Of a stretch of 52,631 nt of DNA, positions 25,539 through 33,887 are shown piece after piece (the first letter of the stretch is position 1; every line of letters starts with the position of its first letter). Origin of the DNA: Alphaproteobacteria bacterium UBA7314 (GTDB lineage: Bacteria; Pseudomonadota; Alphaproteobacteria; MPNO01; UBA830); contig DKQG01000016.1 of NCBI GenBank assembly GCA_002471575.1, positions 1-52,631 on the forward strand. The letters are read 5' to 3'. Below the pieces are notes generated by a model. That model had not been told where the DNA came from and did no database searches. It saw only the letters and a list, made by a program, of their open reading frames with translations. Made by a program: the position numbers and the translations under genes.

Positions 25539-25809
25539 TTACCCGTTCCTTATCTTTGTCCGTTTGGAATTCGGTCAGCACTGCGATCGACTGATCGTCG
25601 TCATGTCCCAACATCAGTAGGAAAAACCTCATCAGATACGGGTTAACCAATGGAAGCAACGTTCCGATATCGTCTTCCATGAGCGCGGTGCGGATCCGGG
25701 GTGACAATTCGTATTTCGCAATTACCTCCGGGCGATGATTGGTCCATTGATCCTTGCCGTCCGGTCCCTGTAATTCGAATATCAGCTTGTTAAGCCAATA
25801 GTCCGTCAT
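25531..25809 (-). CDS. LigA-type alpha subunit of extradiol dioxygenase
   Basis: 92 residues from MTDYWLNKLIFEL; the ATG has GGAGGAGAG upstream, while the longer open frame before it is not conserved-looking. 'WTNHRPEVIAKYELSPRIRTALMEDDIGTLLPLVNPYLMRFFLLMLG' matches the helical LigA subunit that forms the lid over the LigB active site. Overlaps ligB by 8 bases. Two-gene operon; the nearest upstream gene is the last Mrp-type gene, separated by a terminator. Confidence 0.85.
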   Translation of the reverse strand: MTDYWLNKLIFELQGPDGKDQWTNHRPEVIAKYELSPRIRTALMEDDIGTLLPLVNPYLMRFFLLMLGHDDDQSIAVLTEFQTDKDKERVNG

Positions 25810-25930
25810 CGCACTCTCCTCCGCCGATGTAATATGTTCGGATTCCGATTGCCTAAAATGGACCACCTGCGATGGAGAGGCAAATCCTGATACGACTGTA
25901 TCGTCTTTCCAGCGGCGTTGCAGCCGCAAG

Positions 25931-25966
25931 AAAAAACGGCGACCCCGTCTACGCTCGGATCACCGT
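25931..25966 (-). terminator. Terminator of the Mrp-type operon
   Basis: On the minus strand ACGGTGATC ... GGTCGCCGT (9 pairs, two of them G-T) with a 13-base loop, followed directly by six Ts; about 60 bases after the last Mrp-type gene. Confidence 0.72.
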
Positions 25967-26026
25967 CTTTGATTTTCGTTTCTTGAGCCGCCCCAAGGTG
26001 AGAGTGTGGGGCGTCCCGAGGCGACG

Positions 26027-27715
26027 TCAGCTATAATAGATCAGCAGGAAGCCGCCCAGAAGCAGCGCAACCCAAAGCGCCATGGAACCAGTAGGCCAAG
26101 TCCGGGCCAGAATGCCTTCCGGGCCGTGATGACGGAACATATACGCCACCATTCTGTGCAGACCGTTGCGCAGATCCTGCAGCATGCTTTTCCATCCAGG
26201 GCTAACCAATGATACTATCCATTTGTAAAGAACGGGCAGCCATTTGCGGTAAGTGATGTCGAAGTCGAGATATATCGAATTCACCGCCGGCGGATAAAAC
26301 TTAAACCGTATCAGCAGCGCGAAGGCCAGCGCGGAAAATATTAGGGTCTGGAGCTGGTTGATTACGTGGGAGAGGGTGTAAGGCTCATAGGCGACATCGT
26401 TTGGCAGCAGGCTGTATAACCACGGCGAATAAACGCCGATCACAACACAGAGGATCGCTGTCAGTCCCATAGCGATTTGCATGTTGAGCGGAGCTTCTTT
26501 GCAGCGCTTGCCGCCGTCGTTTGCGAAAAACGCGAAATAAACGATCTTCACGCCTGAAACGAGGAAGACGCCGGCCGATGCAAACATCAGGATTAGCCAG
26601 ATGACCGGGTATCCGTCCTTGGCCGCCGCGGACAGCGTAAGCGATTTGGCGATAAATCCAGCAAACAGCGGCGTGGAAATCGATGCCGCACCGATAATGC
26701 AGAATATCGTCGTAAGGGGCATCGATTTGTGGAGTCCCCCCAGTTCAGAGGCCTTTACTGTGCCAACCCGATAGAGAACCGCTCCCATCGCCATGAACAG
26801 CAGCGACTTGTACAAAATATGCGCGAATGCGTGGGCCGCGACGCCATTGATCGCGAGGGCGGATCCGACACCAACGCCCACAACCATGAAACCCAGTTGG
26901 TTATTCAGGGAATAGGCCAGTACTCGGCGCAGATCGTTCTCAATTGCCGCATAGAATAGCGGGAAGGCGGCCATCGCCGCACCGACATAGATTAGCAATT
27001 CGGTACCAGGGAAGCCACGGGCAAGGACGTATACCGCGCATTTGGTGGTAAAGGCCGACAGGAACACCGTCCCGGTGACCGATGCTTCCGGGTACGCGTC
27101 CGGCAACCAGTTGTGGAAAAATGGGAAAGCGCATTTGATACCAAAGGCGATAAGGATCAGCCAGGTGGCAAGATTTCCAAGCGTCATTTTATCGAAGGCG
27201 ACCGATCCCGTTTGATGGGCCATCAGGATAGCTCCCGAGAGGAGCAGTACACCGGAGCCAACTTGGATGATCAGGTACCTCATCCCTGCGCGAAATGCGG
27301 AATCCGAACGTCGGGCCCAAATCAGGAAAACGGACGTGGTCGCCATAGCTTCCCAGTAAATGAAAAGCGTAATCAGATCGCCGGCAAAGACTGCACCAAT
27401 CCCCGACCCAGCATATGCGAGCCCGGCCATCTGTTCGACCGTGTCGTTGTTGTGCCAGGCGAACACGACGCTGAGGATTGCGGCTATATGAAATATATAT
27501 CCGAAGACGAGGCTGAGGCCGTCGATCCGTACCGGTGCGATTTCATATGTGAAGAACGTGAACGTGTAGAACACACCTGTTTCTGCACCGGCCAGGGCCC
27601 AGAGCCCCGCGAGTGGCAGGATGGTCATGTAAGCTTTGCGCCAAGCACCCGGAAGCAACGGCACCAGTAAAACACCGAGTATCAGCAGCAAGCCGGGCGG
27701 GATCCCCCACAGCAT
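26027..27715 (-). CDS. MrpD/NuoL-like proton-translocating membrane subunit (third copy)
   Basis: 562 residues, about 14-15 membrane helices. The antiporter core is recognisable: 'GDLITLFIYWEAMATTSVFLIW' carries the key Glu of helix 5, 'LIAFGIKCAFPFFHNWLPDAYPEA' the Lys of helix 7, and 'AAIENDLRRVLAYSLNNQLGFMVVG' and 'AHAFAHILYKSLLFMAMGAVLY' the second-half Lys/His. The C-terminus has an extra amphipathic stretch and a final helix, longer than classical MrpD (~490). Last gene of the operon, one base overlap with the small membrane gene before it. Confidence 0.88.
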   Translation of the reverse strand: MLWGIPPGLLLILGVLLVPLLPGAWRKAYMTILPLAGLWALAGAETGVFYTFTFFTYEIAPVRIDGLSLVFGYIFHIAAILSVVFAWHNNDTVEQMAGLAYAGSGIGAVFAGDLITLFIYWEAMATTSVFLIWARRSDSAFRAGMRYLIIQVGSGVLLLSGAILMAHQTGSVAFDKMTLGNLATWLILIAFGIKCAFPFFHNWLPDAYPEASVTGTVFLSAFTTKCAVYVLARGFPGTELLIYVGAAMAAFPLFYAAIENDLRRVLAYSLNNQLGFMVVGVGVGSALAINGVAAHAFAHILYKSLLFMAMGAVLYRVGTVKASELGGLHKSMPLTTIFCIIGAASISTPLFAGFIAKSLTLSAAAKDGYPVIWLILMFASAGVFLVSGVKIVYFAFFANDGGKRCKEAPLNMQIAMGLTAILCVVIGVYSPWLYSLLPNDVAYEPYTLSHVINQLQTLIFSALAFALLIRFKFYPPAVNSIYLDFDITYRKWLPVLYKWIVSLVSPGWKSMLQDLRNGLHRMVAYMFRHHGPEGILARTWPTGSMALWVALLLGGFLLIYYS

Positions 27716-28023
27716 CAGCGGTTATCCTCTCCAGAATTGCGATCGGCGTCGTAATATTCTTCGCCGCGTTCGAAAACTCTGCCGAGCGACCGCGCGACCA
27801 GAACAAGACCCGCGCAGGCCAGGAAAGAAAACCATCCATAAAAGCCGAAACTGCCTTCGAAACTGAAATAGGGTTTCTTGTAATAGAACGGTTCCAACAA
27901 CATCAGGATGACACTCAGAAAAATCACACCCCAGAAGATCTTGTCGATATTCTGCGTGTCATCGAGCCAGGATTGCTTCTCGCCTGACGACGATGATGCG
28001 GAGGTATGTTTTGGACCGTTCAT
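27715..28023 (-). CDS. Small two-helix membrane protein in Mrp-type operon
   Basis: 102 residues from MNGPKHTS (AAGGTG about 6 bases upstream). A Ser-rich polar start is followed by two membrane helices, 'IFWGVIFLSVILMLLEPFYY' and 'FYGWFSFLACAGLVLVARSLG', and an acidic tail 'RGEEYYDADRNSGEDNR'. I do not recognise a named family. Tight packing between two antiporter-like subunits (stop/start overlap downstream, 10 bases upstream) says it is part of the same complex. Confidence 0.75.
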   Translation of the reverse strand: MNGPKHTSASSSSGEKQSWLDDTQNIDKIFWGVIFLSVILMLLEPFYYKKPYFSFEGSFGFYGWFSFLACAGLVLVARSLGRVFERGEEYYDADRNSGEDNR

Positions 28024-28033
28024 CACATGCACC

Positions 28034-29554
28034 TTACTTAACGATTGGTTCGAGCATGGCGTAGAGACGATCCGCATATAGGAACAGCGCCACGCAGCCC
28101 AGCGCAGTCACCCAGAGGGGAACGACGCAGAACAAAGGTGCCTCGACGATACGGCTACCGTATGCGGCATGGTCGGCCGATTTGTGGTCGTGATCGTGAT
28201 GATGGGTATCGGCGATCTGTGCTCTTTCTTCGTCGCGGGGGCCGAAAAATCCGCGTGCGAAGACGGGGATCAGGTACGCAACGTTCAGCAACGACGAAAT
28301 CATTAGGACCGCAATAAAGATAAGCTGCTCCGCATCTGCGGCGCCCAGAGCGATGTACCATTTGCTCCAAGACCCGCCGAGGGGCGGGAGGCCTATCACG
28401 CTCAGCGCACCCAGCAGGAAGGCCGCGAACGTGAAGGGCATCCGCCAGCCAAGACCACGCATCTGACTGATCTCGGTCTTATGCGACGCGACCATGATGG
28501 CGCCCGCGCAGAAAAATAGTGTGATCTTGCCGAACGCGTGCATGACGATGTGCATGGCGCCGCCGACAAGGCTGAACGACGTCGCCAGCGCTCCGGCGAG
28601 AACGACGTAAGACAACTGGCTGACCGTCGAATAGGCAAGCCTCGCTTTTAGGTTGTCCTTGGTAAGCGCGACCAGCGACGCGAGAAGAACCGTCGCGCCG
28701 GCGACGTACATTAGCCAGACGCTGGCACCGGTTTCGGTCAGGAAATCTGCGCCGAAAATGTAGATTATGACTTTCAGCACGGTGAACACGCCGGCTTTGA
28801 CGACCGCCACGGCGTGCAGTAGGGCGCTGACCGGGGTCGGCGCGACCATAGCGGCGGGCAGCCAACGGTGGATCGGCATTAGTGCCGCCTTGCCGATGCC
28901 ATACATGTAAAGGAACAGCATGACGATCACGAGGCCGTCGTCGATCTTGCCTTTCAGGATGCCGCCCTTGGTGAAATCAAGCGTTCCTGCCGCATACCAT
29001 GTCCACAGGATTGCCACCAGAAGCAGTCCGATCGAAGACGTAAGCAGAATGCCAAGATATGTGCGGCCCGCGCGTTTTGCTTCTTCGTCCTGATTGTGCG
29101 TCACCAGGGGGTAGGTGGACAGCGTCAGAACTTCGTAGGCAATGAAGAGCGTCAACATGTTGCCCGAGAAGGCCACGGCGATCGCGCTGGAAATCGCGAT
29201 GGCGAAGCACATATAAAAACGCGTCTGATTGGGTTCGTTGTGCCCGCGCATGTAGCCGATGGCGTAGAACGACGTAACGATCCACAGGAACGAGGCGATT
29301 AACGCAAACATCATGCCTAACGGTTCGACGACGAATGCGAACTGTAATCCTGGCAGGATATTGGCAATGATCAGGGTTGGGTTTTCGCCAGCCAGAACCG
29401 GTGGCAGAACCTGGAGAACGCAGAGGAATGTCAGGATCGCGGTAACGACCGTGACAACTTCCCGCTGGTTCGGGCGTGGCCCTGACATCCAGATCATGAC
29501 GGTGCCGATTAGCGGCAGCAGCATGGCCAGCGCGATGAAATCCTGCGTGTCCAT
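28034..29554 (-). CDS. MrpD/NuoM-like membrane subunit (second copy) with His-rich loop
   Basis: 506 residues from MDTQDFIALAML; this ATG shares its A with the TGA stop of the upstream gene. Key residues: 'MLTLFIAYEVLTLSTYPLV' (Glu of helix 5), 'YGIGKAALMPIHRWLPAAMVAPTPVSALLHAV' (Lys of helix 7 and the broken helix), 'LTKDNLKARLAYSTVSQLSYVVL' and 'MHAFGKITLFFCAGAIM'. Near residue ~455 the loop 'DTHHHDHDHKSADH' has seven His/Asp alternations, unusual for this family and a possible metal site. Likely a proton or sodium channel of the Mrp/Mbh-like complex. Confidence 0.88.
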   Translation of the reverse strand: MDTQDFIALAMLLPLIGTVMIWMSGPRPNQREVVTVVTAILTFLCVLQVLPPVLAGENPTLIIANILPGLQFAFVVEPLGMMFALIASFLWIVTSFYAIGYMRGHNEPNQTRFYMCFAIAISSAIAVAFSGNMLTLFIAYEVLTLSTYPLVTHNQDEEAKRAGRTYLGILLTSSIGLLLVAILWTWYAAGTLDFTKGGILKGKIDDGLVIVMLFLYMYGIGKAALMPIHRWLPAAMVAPTPVSALLHAVAVVKAGVFTVLKVIIYIFGADFLTETGASVWLMYVAGATVLLASLVALTKDNLKARLAYSTVSQLSYVVLAGALATSFSLVGGAMHIVMHAFGKITLFFCAGAIMVASHKTEISQMRGLGWRMPFTFAAFLLGALSVIGLPPLGGSWSKWYIALGAADAEQLIFIAVLMISSLLNVAYLIPVFARGFFGPRDEERAQIADTHHHDHDHKSADHAAYGSRIVEAPLFCVVPLWVTALGCVALFLYADRLYAMLEPIVK

Positions 29555-31038
29555 CAACCGGCCCCCATCAGTGACTGGGCAGCGCGCTCGGCGATCCCGA
29601 CCGAGATCGACGTCTCTACGCCGAAATAGAAATTGGCGAAAACCAGTATCCACGCTGGTGCTAGAAGGCTGATCGGCGCTTCAGCAACATTTACCAGATC
29701 GTCCGGCGCATCGCGGAAATAGGCAGCTTCGATTACCCGAAATACATACACGACGGCAATCAGCGAACTTACGACGATTAGCACGACGATGTACCACCAC
29801 CCCTTTTCGAGTGCCGCTAGGATCAGGTACCACTTGGAAATGAACCCCGCAGTCAACGGCACGCCGATGAGGCTAAGTCCGCCGCCTACAAATGCTGCCA
29901 TGGTCCATGGCATCTGCTTGGCCAGTCCCGCCATCCGGTCAATATTACACGACCCAATACGATAAAAAACGGCGCCAAGCACGAGGAAGAGAGCACCTTT
30001 CATGAGGGCGTGGTTAAACAAGTGAAGAATGCTCGCCGTCAGTCCTGCGACACTAACAAACCCGAGGCCAAGGACCATGTAGCCGATCTGCGCAACTGAG
30101 GAATAGGCGAGAACCCGCTTAACGTTTGTCTGAAAACAGGCAACGATCGACGGCAGGAACATCGCGAGCACCGCAAGCACGAGCAATGGTATCGCCGTCG
30201 GCAGTGACACGAACGAAAACTCCACGCCGAACACGGAGAAGACGAAGCGCAGCAGAATATAGACAGAAACTTTTGTCGCCGTGGCGGCAAGGAACGCGGA
30301 AACGATGTTCGGAGCGTACGTGTAAGCGTTCGGAAGCCACTGGTGGAGCGGGAAAATGGCGATCTTTAGCCCGGCGCCGATAACCATAAAGGCAAACGCC
30401 GCAATAACCGTTCGGTTGGTGTAGCCCGCCTCCGGCAAACGGTTTGCGATGTCGGCCATATTCAGCGTGCCCGTTGCCTGATACAACAGTCCGACCGCGA
30501 TCACGATGAACGTCGCGCCGATCGTTCCCATCACAAGGTACTGGTATGCTGCGGTCAACGCCCGTCGGTCCGAACCGAGGGCGATGAGCACGTATGATGA
30601 CAGCGATGAAATCTCGAGGAAGACGAATAGGTTGAAGGCATCGCCAGTTACGGCGACACCCATCAGGCCACAAAGGCACAGCAGATACGCGCAGTAGAAC
30701 ATATAGGCGCGCTCTTCGATGTGCTCGAGAAGCAGGGAGTTACGTGCGTAGGGCGCGACAACCGAACCGATACCCGAGACGATCAGGAGGATGAAGACGT
30801 TCAGCGCGTCGAGCCTGATCTCGATCCCGTAGGGCGGAGCCCAGCCACCCATTGCATAGGAAATCGTGCCTACTTTCATGACCTGGATTGTGAGCAACAC
30901 GGAACAGGCAAAGGACGCCCATGTGGCCAGCAACGCGACGATGAAAGCCCAGTCCTTGCCACGCAGCAACACGCAAAGCGGCGCGCAGATGAGTGGGATG
31001 ACGATAACTAGGGCCGGAAGATGCGCTAACAACATCAC
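29554..31038 (-). CDS. mrpD: MrpD-like antiporter subunit (first copy)
   Basis: 494 residues, the usual MrpD length. 'GDAFNLFVFLEISSLSSYVLIAL' carries the helix-5 Glu, 'VIGAGLKIAIFPLHQWLPNAYTYAPNIVSAFLAA' the helix-7 Lys and discontinuous helix, 'CFQTNVKRVLAYSSVAQIGYMVLG' and 'LFNHALMKGALFLVLGAV' the second half. It follows MrpC with a 4-base overlap, as in canonical mrp operons, and so is the best candidate for true MrpD. Inner membrane. Confidence 0.92.
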   Translation of the reverse strand: MMLLAHLPALVIVIPLICAPLCVLLRGKDWAFIVALLATWASFACSVLLTIQVMKVGTISYAMGGWAPPYGIEIRLDALNVFILLIVSGIGSVVAPYARNSLLLEHIEERAYMFYCAYLLCLCGLMGVAVTGDAFNLFVFLEISSLSSYVLIALGSDRRALTAAYQYLVMGTIGATFIVIAVGLLYQATGTLNMADIANRLPEAGYTNRTVIAAFAFMVIGAGLKIAIFPLHQWLPNAYTYAPNIVSAFLAATATKVSVYILLRFVFSVFGVEFSFVSLPTAIPLLVLAVLAMFLPSIVACFQTNVKRVLAYSSVAQIGYMVLGLGFVSVAGLTASILHLFNHALMKGALFLVLGAVFYRIGSCNIDRMAGLAKQMPWTMAAFVGGGLSLIGVPLTAGFISKWYLILAALEKGWWYIVVLIVVSSLIAVVYVFRVIEAAYFRDAPDDLVNVAEAPISLLAPAWILVFANFYFGVETSISVGIAERAAQSLMGAG

Positions 31039-31400
31039 ATACTCTCATCCTGAGAGTGGATGTCATCTTCTTCAATCGTTCCGTACTCGCCGCGTATACG
31101 AACCACCAACGCCAGGCCGAGGGCTGTCGTTGCTACGCCGACGACAATGGCCGTCAGGATCAACACGTGTGGCAGCGGGTTGGAATAGATGTCGATACCC
31201 CTAGCCAGGATGGGGGCGGTGCCGCCTTCTACCTTCGCGAGGGAGATATACAGAATGAAGACCGAGGACTGAAAAACGTTCAGGCCAACCAGTTTTTTTA
31301 TCAGGTTGCCGCGCGCAATAACGATATATAGACCGGTCATCGCCAAAAAAATGGCTATCCAGTAGTTGTAGTGCCCGACAATGAATTCCCAGTCGCCCAT
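31035..31400 (-). CDS. mrpC: MrpC/NuoK-like subunit
   Basis: 121 residues, three membrane helices of the NuoK type. 'NLIKKLVGLNVFQSSVFILYISL' is the conserved helix 2, and 'PLPHVLILTAIVVGVATTALGLALVVRI' helix 3, matching MrpC ('DPLPQALVLTAIVI'). The C-terminal tail is acidic. Overlaps mrpD by 4 bases. Confidence 0.93.
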   Translation of the reverse strand: MGDWEFIVGHYNYWIAIFLAMTGLYIVIARGNLIKKLVGLNVFQSSVFILYISLAKVEGGTAPILARGIDIYSNPLPHVLILTAIVVGVATTALGLALVVRIRGEYGTIEEDDIHSQDESM

Positions 31401-31409
31401 GTGCCGCCC

Positions 31410-31829
31410 CTAGTCTTCGCGCCAAGTGGCGAAGGTGAAGTAAACGGTCATCATGACGGACGCGACGGTTAAGCCGACACCAAGTTCCACCAGGAAGATA
31501 CCAAGATGCTGGCCTTCCTTCATCGTGTCGGCGAGCGGCGTGTATTCCAGGTAGTTCGCACCCAATATCAGATTGGCTACGCCGACCAGAGCGTATATTA
31601 ACACCCCACCGGCGAGGCCTGCGCGGAGAATGCCGGTCGGTAGTACTTTTTGCGCCGCGGCAACGCCATACACAAGCGAGTATAGTACAAATCCGGCTGC
31701 AAAGATTACGCCTGCCTGAAAGCCACCGCCGGGGCCGAAATCGCCATGGAACTGAACGTATAAACCGAACAGCAGGATGAAGGGCAGAAGCAGCTTGGTG
31801 ATCACCCGAAGGACAAGATATTCCTTCAT
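31410..31829 (-). CDS. mrpB: MrpB-like subunit
   Basis: 139 residues, four helices. 'HGDFGPGGGFQAGVIFAAGFVLYSLVYG' (~28-55) is the MnhB/MrpB signature; 'LVELGVGLTVASVMMTVYFTF' ends the protein. Overlaps the previous gene by 4 bases and is followed by mrpC after 9 bases. Confidence 0.92.
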   Translation of the reverse strand: MKEYLVLRVITKLLLPFILLFGLYVQFHGDFGPGGGFQAGVIFAAGFVLYSLVYGVAAAQKVLPTGILRAGLAGGVLIYALVGVANLILGANYLEYTPLADTMKEGQHLGIFLVELGVGLTVASVMMTVYFTFATWRED

Positions 31830-32389
31830 GCTTTGTCATCCTTGTGCGGCGCGATCTTGGGCAGTCCCCGGCGCCAGCTACCGAGAAGCAGTATCACGCC
31901 GATGCCTGCGGTGAAAATGACGACGACTTCGCCAAGCGTGTCATAGCCCCGATAGCTGGCCAAAACAGCGGTCACCACGTTAGGAATGCCGGCATGCTTT
32001 TTTGTGTTTTCGAGGTAATAGGGTGCGACGTCCTGCATCGCCGGTGCGAGCGGGTCGCCATAAACCGCAACGTCGAGGGTACCGAAAATCAGTACCGCAC
32101 CAGTAATTATGACGACGATGAGAGGCAGAACGGGCGTATGGGCGGGCTTCTTTTCGATGCGCGTGGTCAGAGCCAGCGTGCCAATAAACAGCATCGTAGA
32201 GATGCCGGCGCCGACCGCGGCTTCCGTAAAGGCCACATCTACCGCGTCCATCACGACGAAGATCGATGCCGCCAGAAGGCTGTATATCCCGCTCAGCATC
32301 ACAACTGCCAACAGATTGCGCAGCATGACGATCGCGATTGCTGTTAACGCCATCAGACCAAGAATCGAGATGTCTACCCAAGCTTCCAT
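31826..32389 (-). CDS. MbhD-MbhE-like subunit (equivalent of MrpA C-terminal domain)
   Basis: 187 residues. The first ~85 residues are a DUF4040/MbhD domain: 'LRNLLAVVMLSGIYSLLAASIFVVMDAVDVAFTEAAVGAGISTML'. The rest ('VLPLIVVIITGAVLIFGTLD', 'NVVTAVLASYRGYDTLGEVVVIFTAGIGVILLL') is MbhE-like. In canonical Mrp systems both parts are at the end of the large MrpA protein; here they stand alone, as in archaeal membrane-bound hydrogenases. No MrpA N-terminal antiporter domain precedes it. Confidence 0.85.
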   Translation of the reverse strand: MEAWVDISILGLMALTAIAIVMLRNLLAVVMLSGIYSLLAASIFVVMDAVDVAFTEAAVGAGISTMLFIGTLALTTRIEKKPAHTPVLPLIVVIITGAVLIFGTLDVAVYGDPLAPAMQDVAPYYLENTKKHAGIPNVVTAVLASYRGYDTLGEVVVIFTAGIGVILLLGSWRRGLPKIAPHKDDKA

Positions 32390-32402
32390 CAGGTGATCAC
32401 CT

Positions 32403-32750
32403 TCATTCCCTTCCGTCTGTTTTGCCGAGAGGTTTTATCGGCGAGTCGTCTTCCAACTTGGGCCGCAGGCCGTTTGCCCAAGCCGTGTGGTTAAGGGCGT
32501 GCGACGAGGCAGGGCTGGTGAACAGCAAAAAGATTAGGATCATAACCAGTTTGACTGTGATCAGCGTCAGGCCGGCCTGAAACATCAACCCCACGAGAAT
32601 GAGCAGCGCGCCCATGGTGTCGGTGATGCCCGCGGCATGGCTGCGTGTATAAACGTCGGGCATTCGTAGCACGCCGATCCCGCCCACAAGGACGAAAAAC
32701 GATCCGACGATTAGACAGATCCACGAAAGGATGTCGAGAACCTGCTCCAT
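32403..32750 (-). CDS. mrpG: MrpG-like subunit
   Basis: 115 residues, three helices. 'LIVGSFFVLVGGIGVLRMPDVYTRSHAAGITDTMG' is the MnhG signature. The C-terminal 'SPASSHALNHTAWANG' resembles the conserved 'hALarAA' ending of the family. It starts one base inside the mrpF stop. Confidence 0.92.
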   Translation of the reverse strand: MEQVLDILSWICLIVGSFFVLVGGIGVLRMPDVYTRSHAAGITDTMGALLILVGLMFQAGLTLITVKLVMILIFLLFTSPASSHALNHTAWANGLRPKLEDDSPIKPLGKTDGRE

Positions 32751-33067
32751 CAGGATTTATCCCCGCCAGTGGAACCGTTAGTGTCGTTTTCTTCGCCGGG
32801 GCCAATAGCAAGGTTGCCATATTTGAAATACTTCAGCAGCGCGATCACGCCGATGAAATTGATCAGCGCATAGACCAGGGCGATATCTAGAAAATCGGGG
32901 CGGCCCATCAGAAAGCCGAGGACGGCAATTATCAGCACCGTTTTCGTCCCGAACATGTTGACGGCGAGAATACGGTCGTACAGCGTTGGGCCAATAAAAG
33001 CTCGAATGAGCGCTAGGCCCATCGCGACGATTATTGCGACGGCGGCTGCAGCGAACATCTCAGGCAT
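32750..33067 (-). CDS. mrpF: MrpF-like subunit
   Basis: 105 residues, three helices. 'LALIRAFIGPTLYDRILAVNMFGTKTVLIIAVLGFLMGRPDFLDIALVYALINFIGVIALLKYF' contains the family motif (RGPT-x-DR-x2-A) and the conserved Asp of helix 3. It overlaps mrpE by 8 bases. Confidence 0.93.
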   Translation of the reverse strand: MPEMFAAAAVAIIVAMGLALIRAFIGPTLYDRILAVNMFGTKTVLIIAVLGFLMGRPDFLDIALVYALINFIGVIALLKYFKYGNLAIGPGEENDTNGSTGGDKS

Positions 33068-33533
33068 CTTCCAGTTCGGTCACGCGGCGATCCATTTCGC
33101 CATCTGCAAAGCCTTTGGCACCCTCGCGGGAAATCGCATGAACGAGTATTTCGCCGTTTTCTTCGACATCGATCGATATTGTTCCCGGCGTCAGCGTGAT
33201 CGAATTCGCAAAGATAACCAGGCCGAGATCTGTCTTCTGTGTTGCTTGCAGACGGGTCATGGTCGGCGAGATGGGTGCAAGGCCGAGAACGCGTTTCGTC
33301 ACGTCTATATTCGCCTTAACGATTTCCCACAAAAGCCAGGGCCAATAGAGCAGCGAACGGAAAGTAATGTGCAGCGGGACCGCTTCGTGGTCGATCACGT
33401 CCATGCGCATGGCGATTAATACAACCACCGCGCAGGAGAATACGCCCAGCAACAGGATAAAGGGAATGTATACCCCGGACATCAAGAGCCAGGTGGCGAA
33501 GAGAATAAGCCCTAATGAAACCGCGTGAACCAA
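33060..33533 (-). CDS. mrpE: MrpE-like subunit, first gene of Mrp/Mbh-like operon
   Basis: 157 residues. Two or three N-terminal helices, then 'FRSLLYWPWLLWEIVKANIDVTKRVLG' and 'LGLVIFANSITLTPGTISIDVEENGEILVHAI' (~107-138), both typical of MnhE/MrpE. First gene of a ten-gene, tightly packed minus-strand operon in the order E-F-G-(D/E)-B-C-D-D2-small-D3. The complex would exchange Na+ or K+ for H+ at the inner membrane. Confidence 0.92.
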   Translation of the reverse strand: MVHAVSLGLILFATWLLMSGVYIPFILLLGVFSCAVVVLIAMRMDVIDHEAVPLHITFRSLLYWPWLLWEIVKANIDVTKRVLGLAPISPTMTRLQATQKTDLGLVIFANSITLTPGTISIDVEENGEILVHAISREGAKGFADGEMDRRVTELEDA

Positions 33534-33887
33534 CGCGACGCCTCGATCTTCTTGTTATATCTTGGGATCCGTCTAAGTGGATCAACCTCCTGTTGACCGA
33601 ACCTGCGGAACGATCATCGCCAAGCTATAAGGGTCTTGGGCGCAATTCAATAGCTTGCGAGCAGGATTTTCTGTGGGCCAAATCAGCCGTCCGGTTCCCA
33701 GCGGGTTTTTTACGCTGGAAGACAGCCAAAGTCCCCGGAAGCGTCAAACCAAACATATCTACTGTGAATGTTTCCATATATTTCGATTTGATAACATTGT
33801 TTCAAAAGTCGAAAAAATATTAAGCATTTGTCAAGACACGATGCTATAAGCGACTCCATCGTAAGCTTCAGTTTGTGGGGAGTTTAG
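33534..33887. other. Divergent promoter region
   Basis: About 350 bases separating the Mrp-type operon (minus) from the cold-shock gene (plus). Nothing codes convincingly. It is AT-rich at 33760-33845, next to the cold-shock gene; 'TTGTCA' at about 33824 and TATAAG near 33844 are too close together to be a standard promoter pair. Confidence 0.4.
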
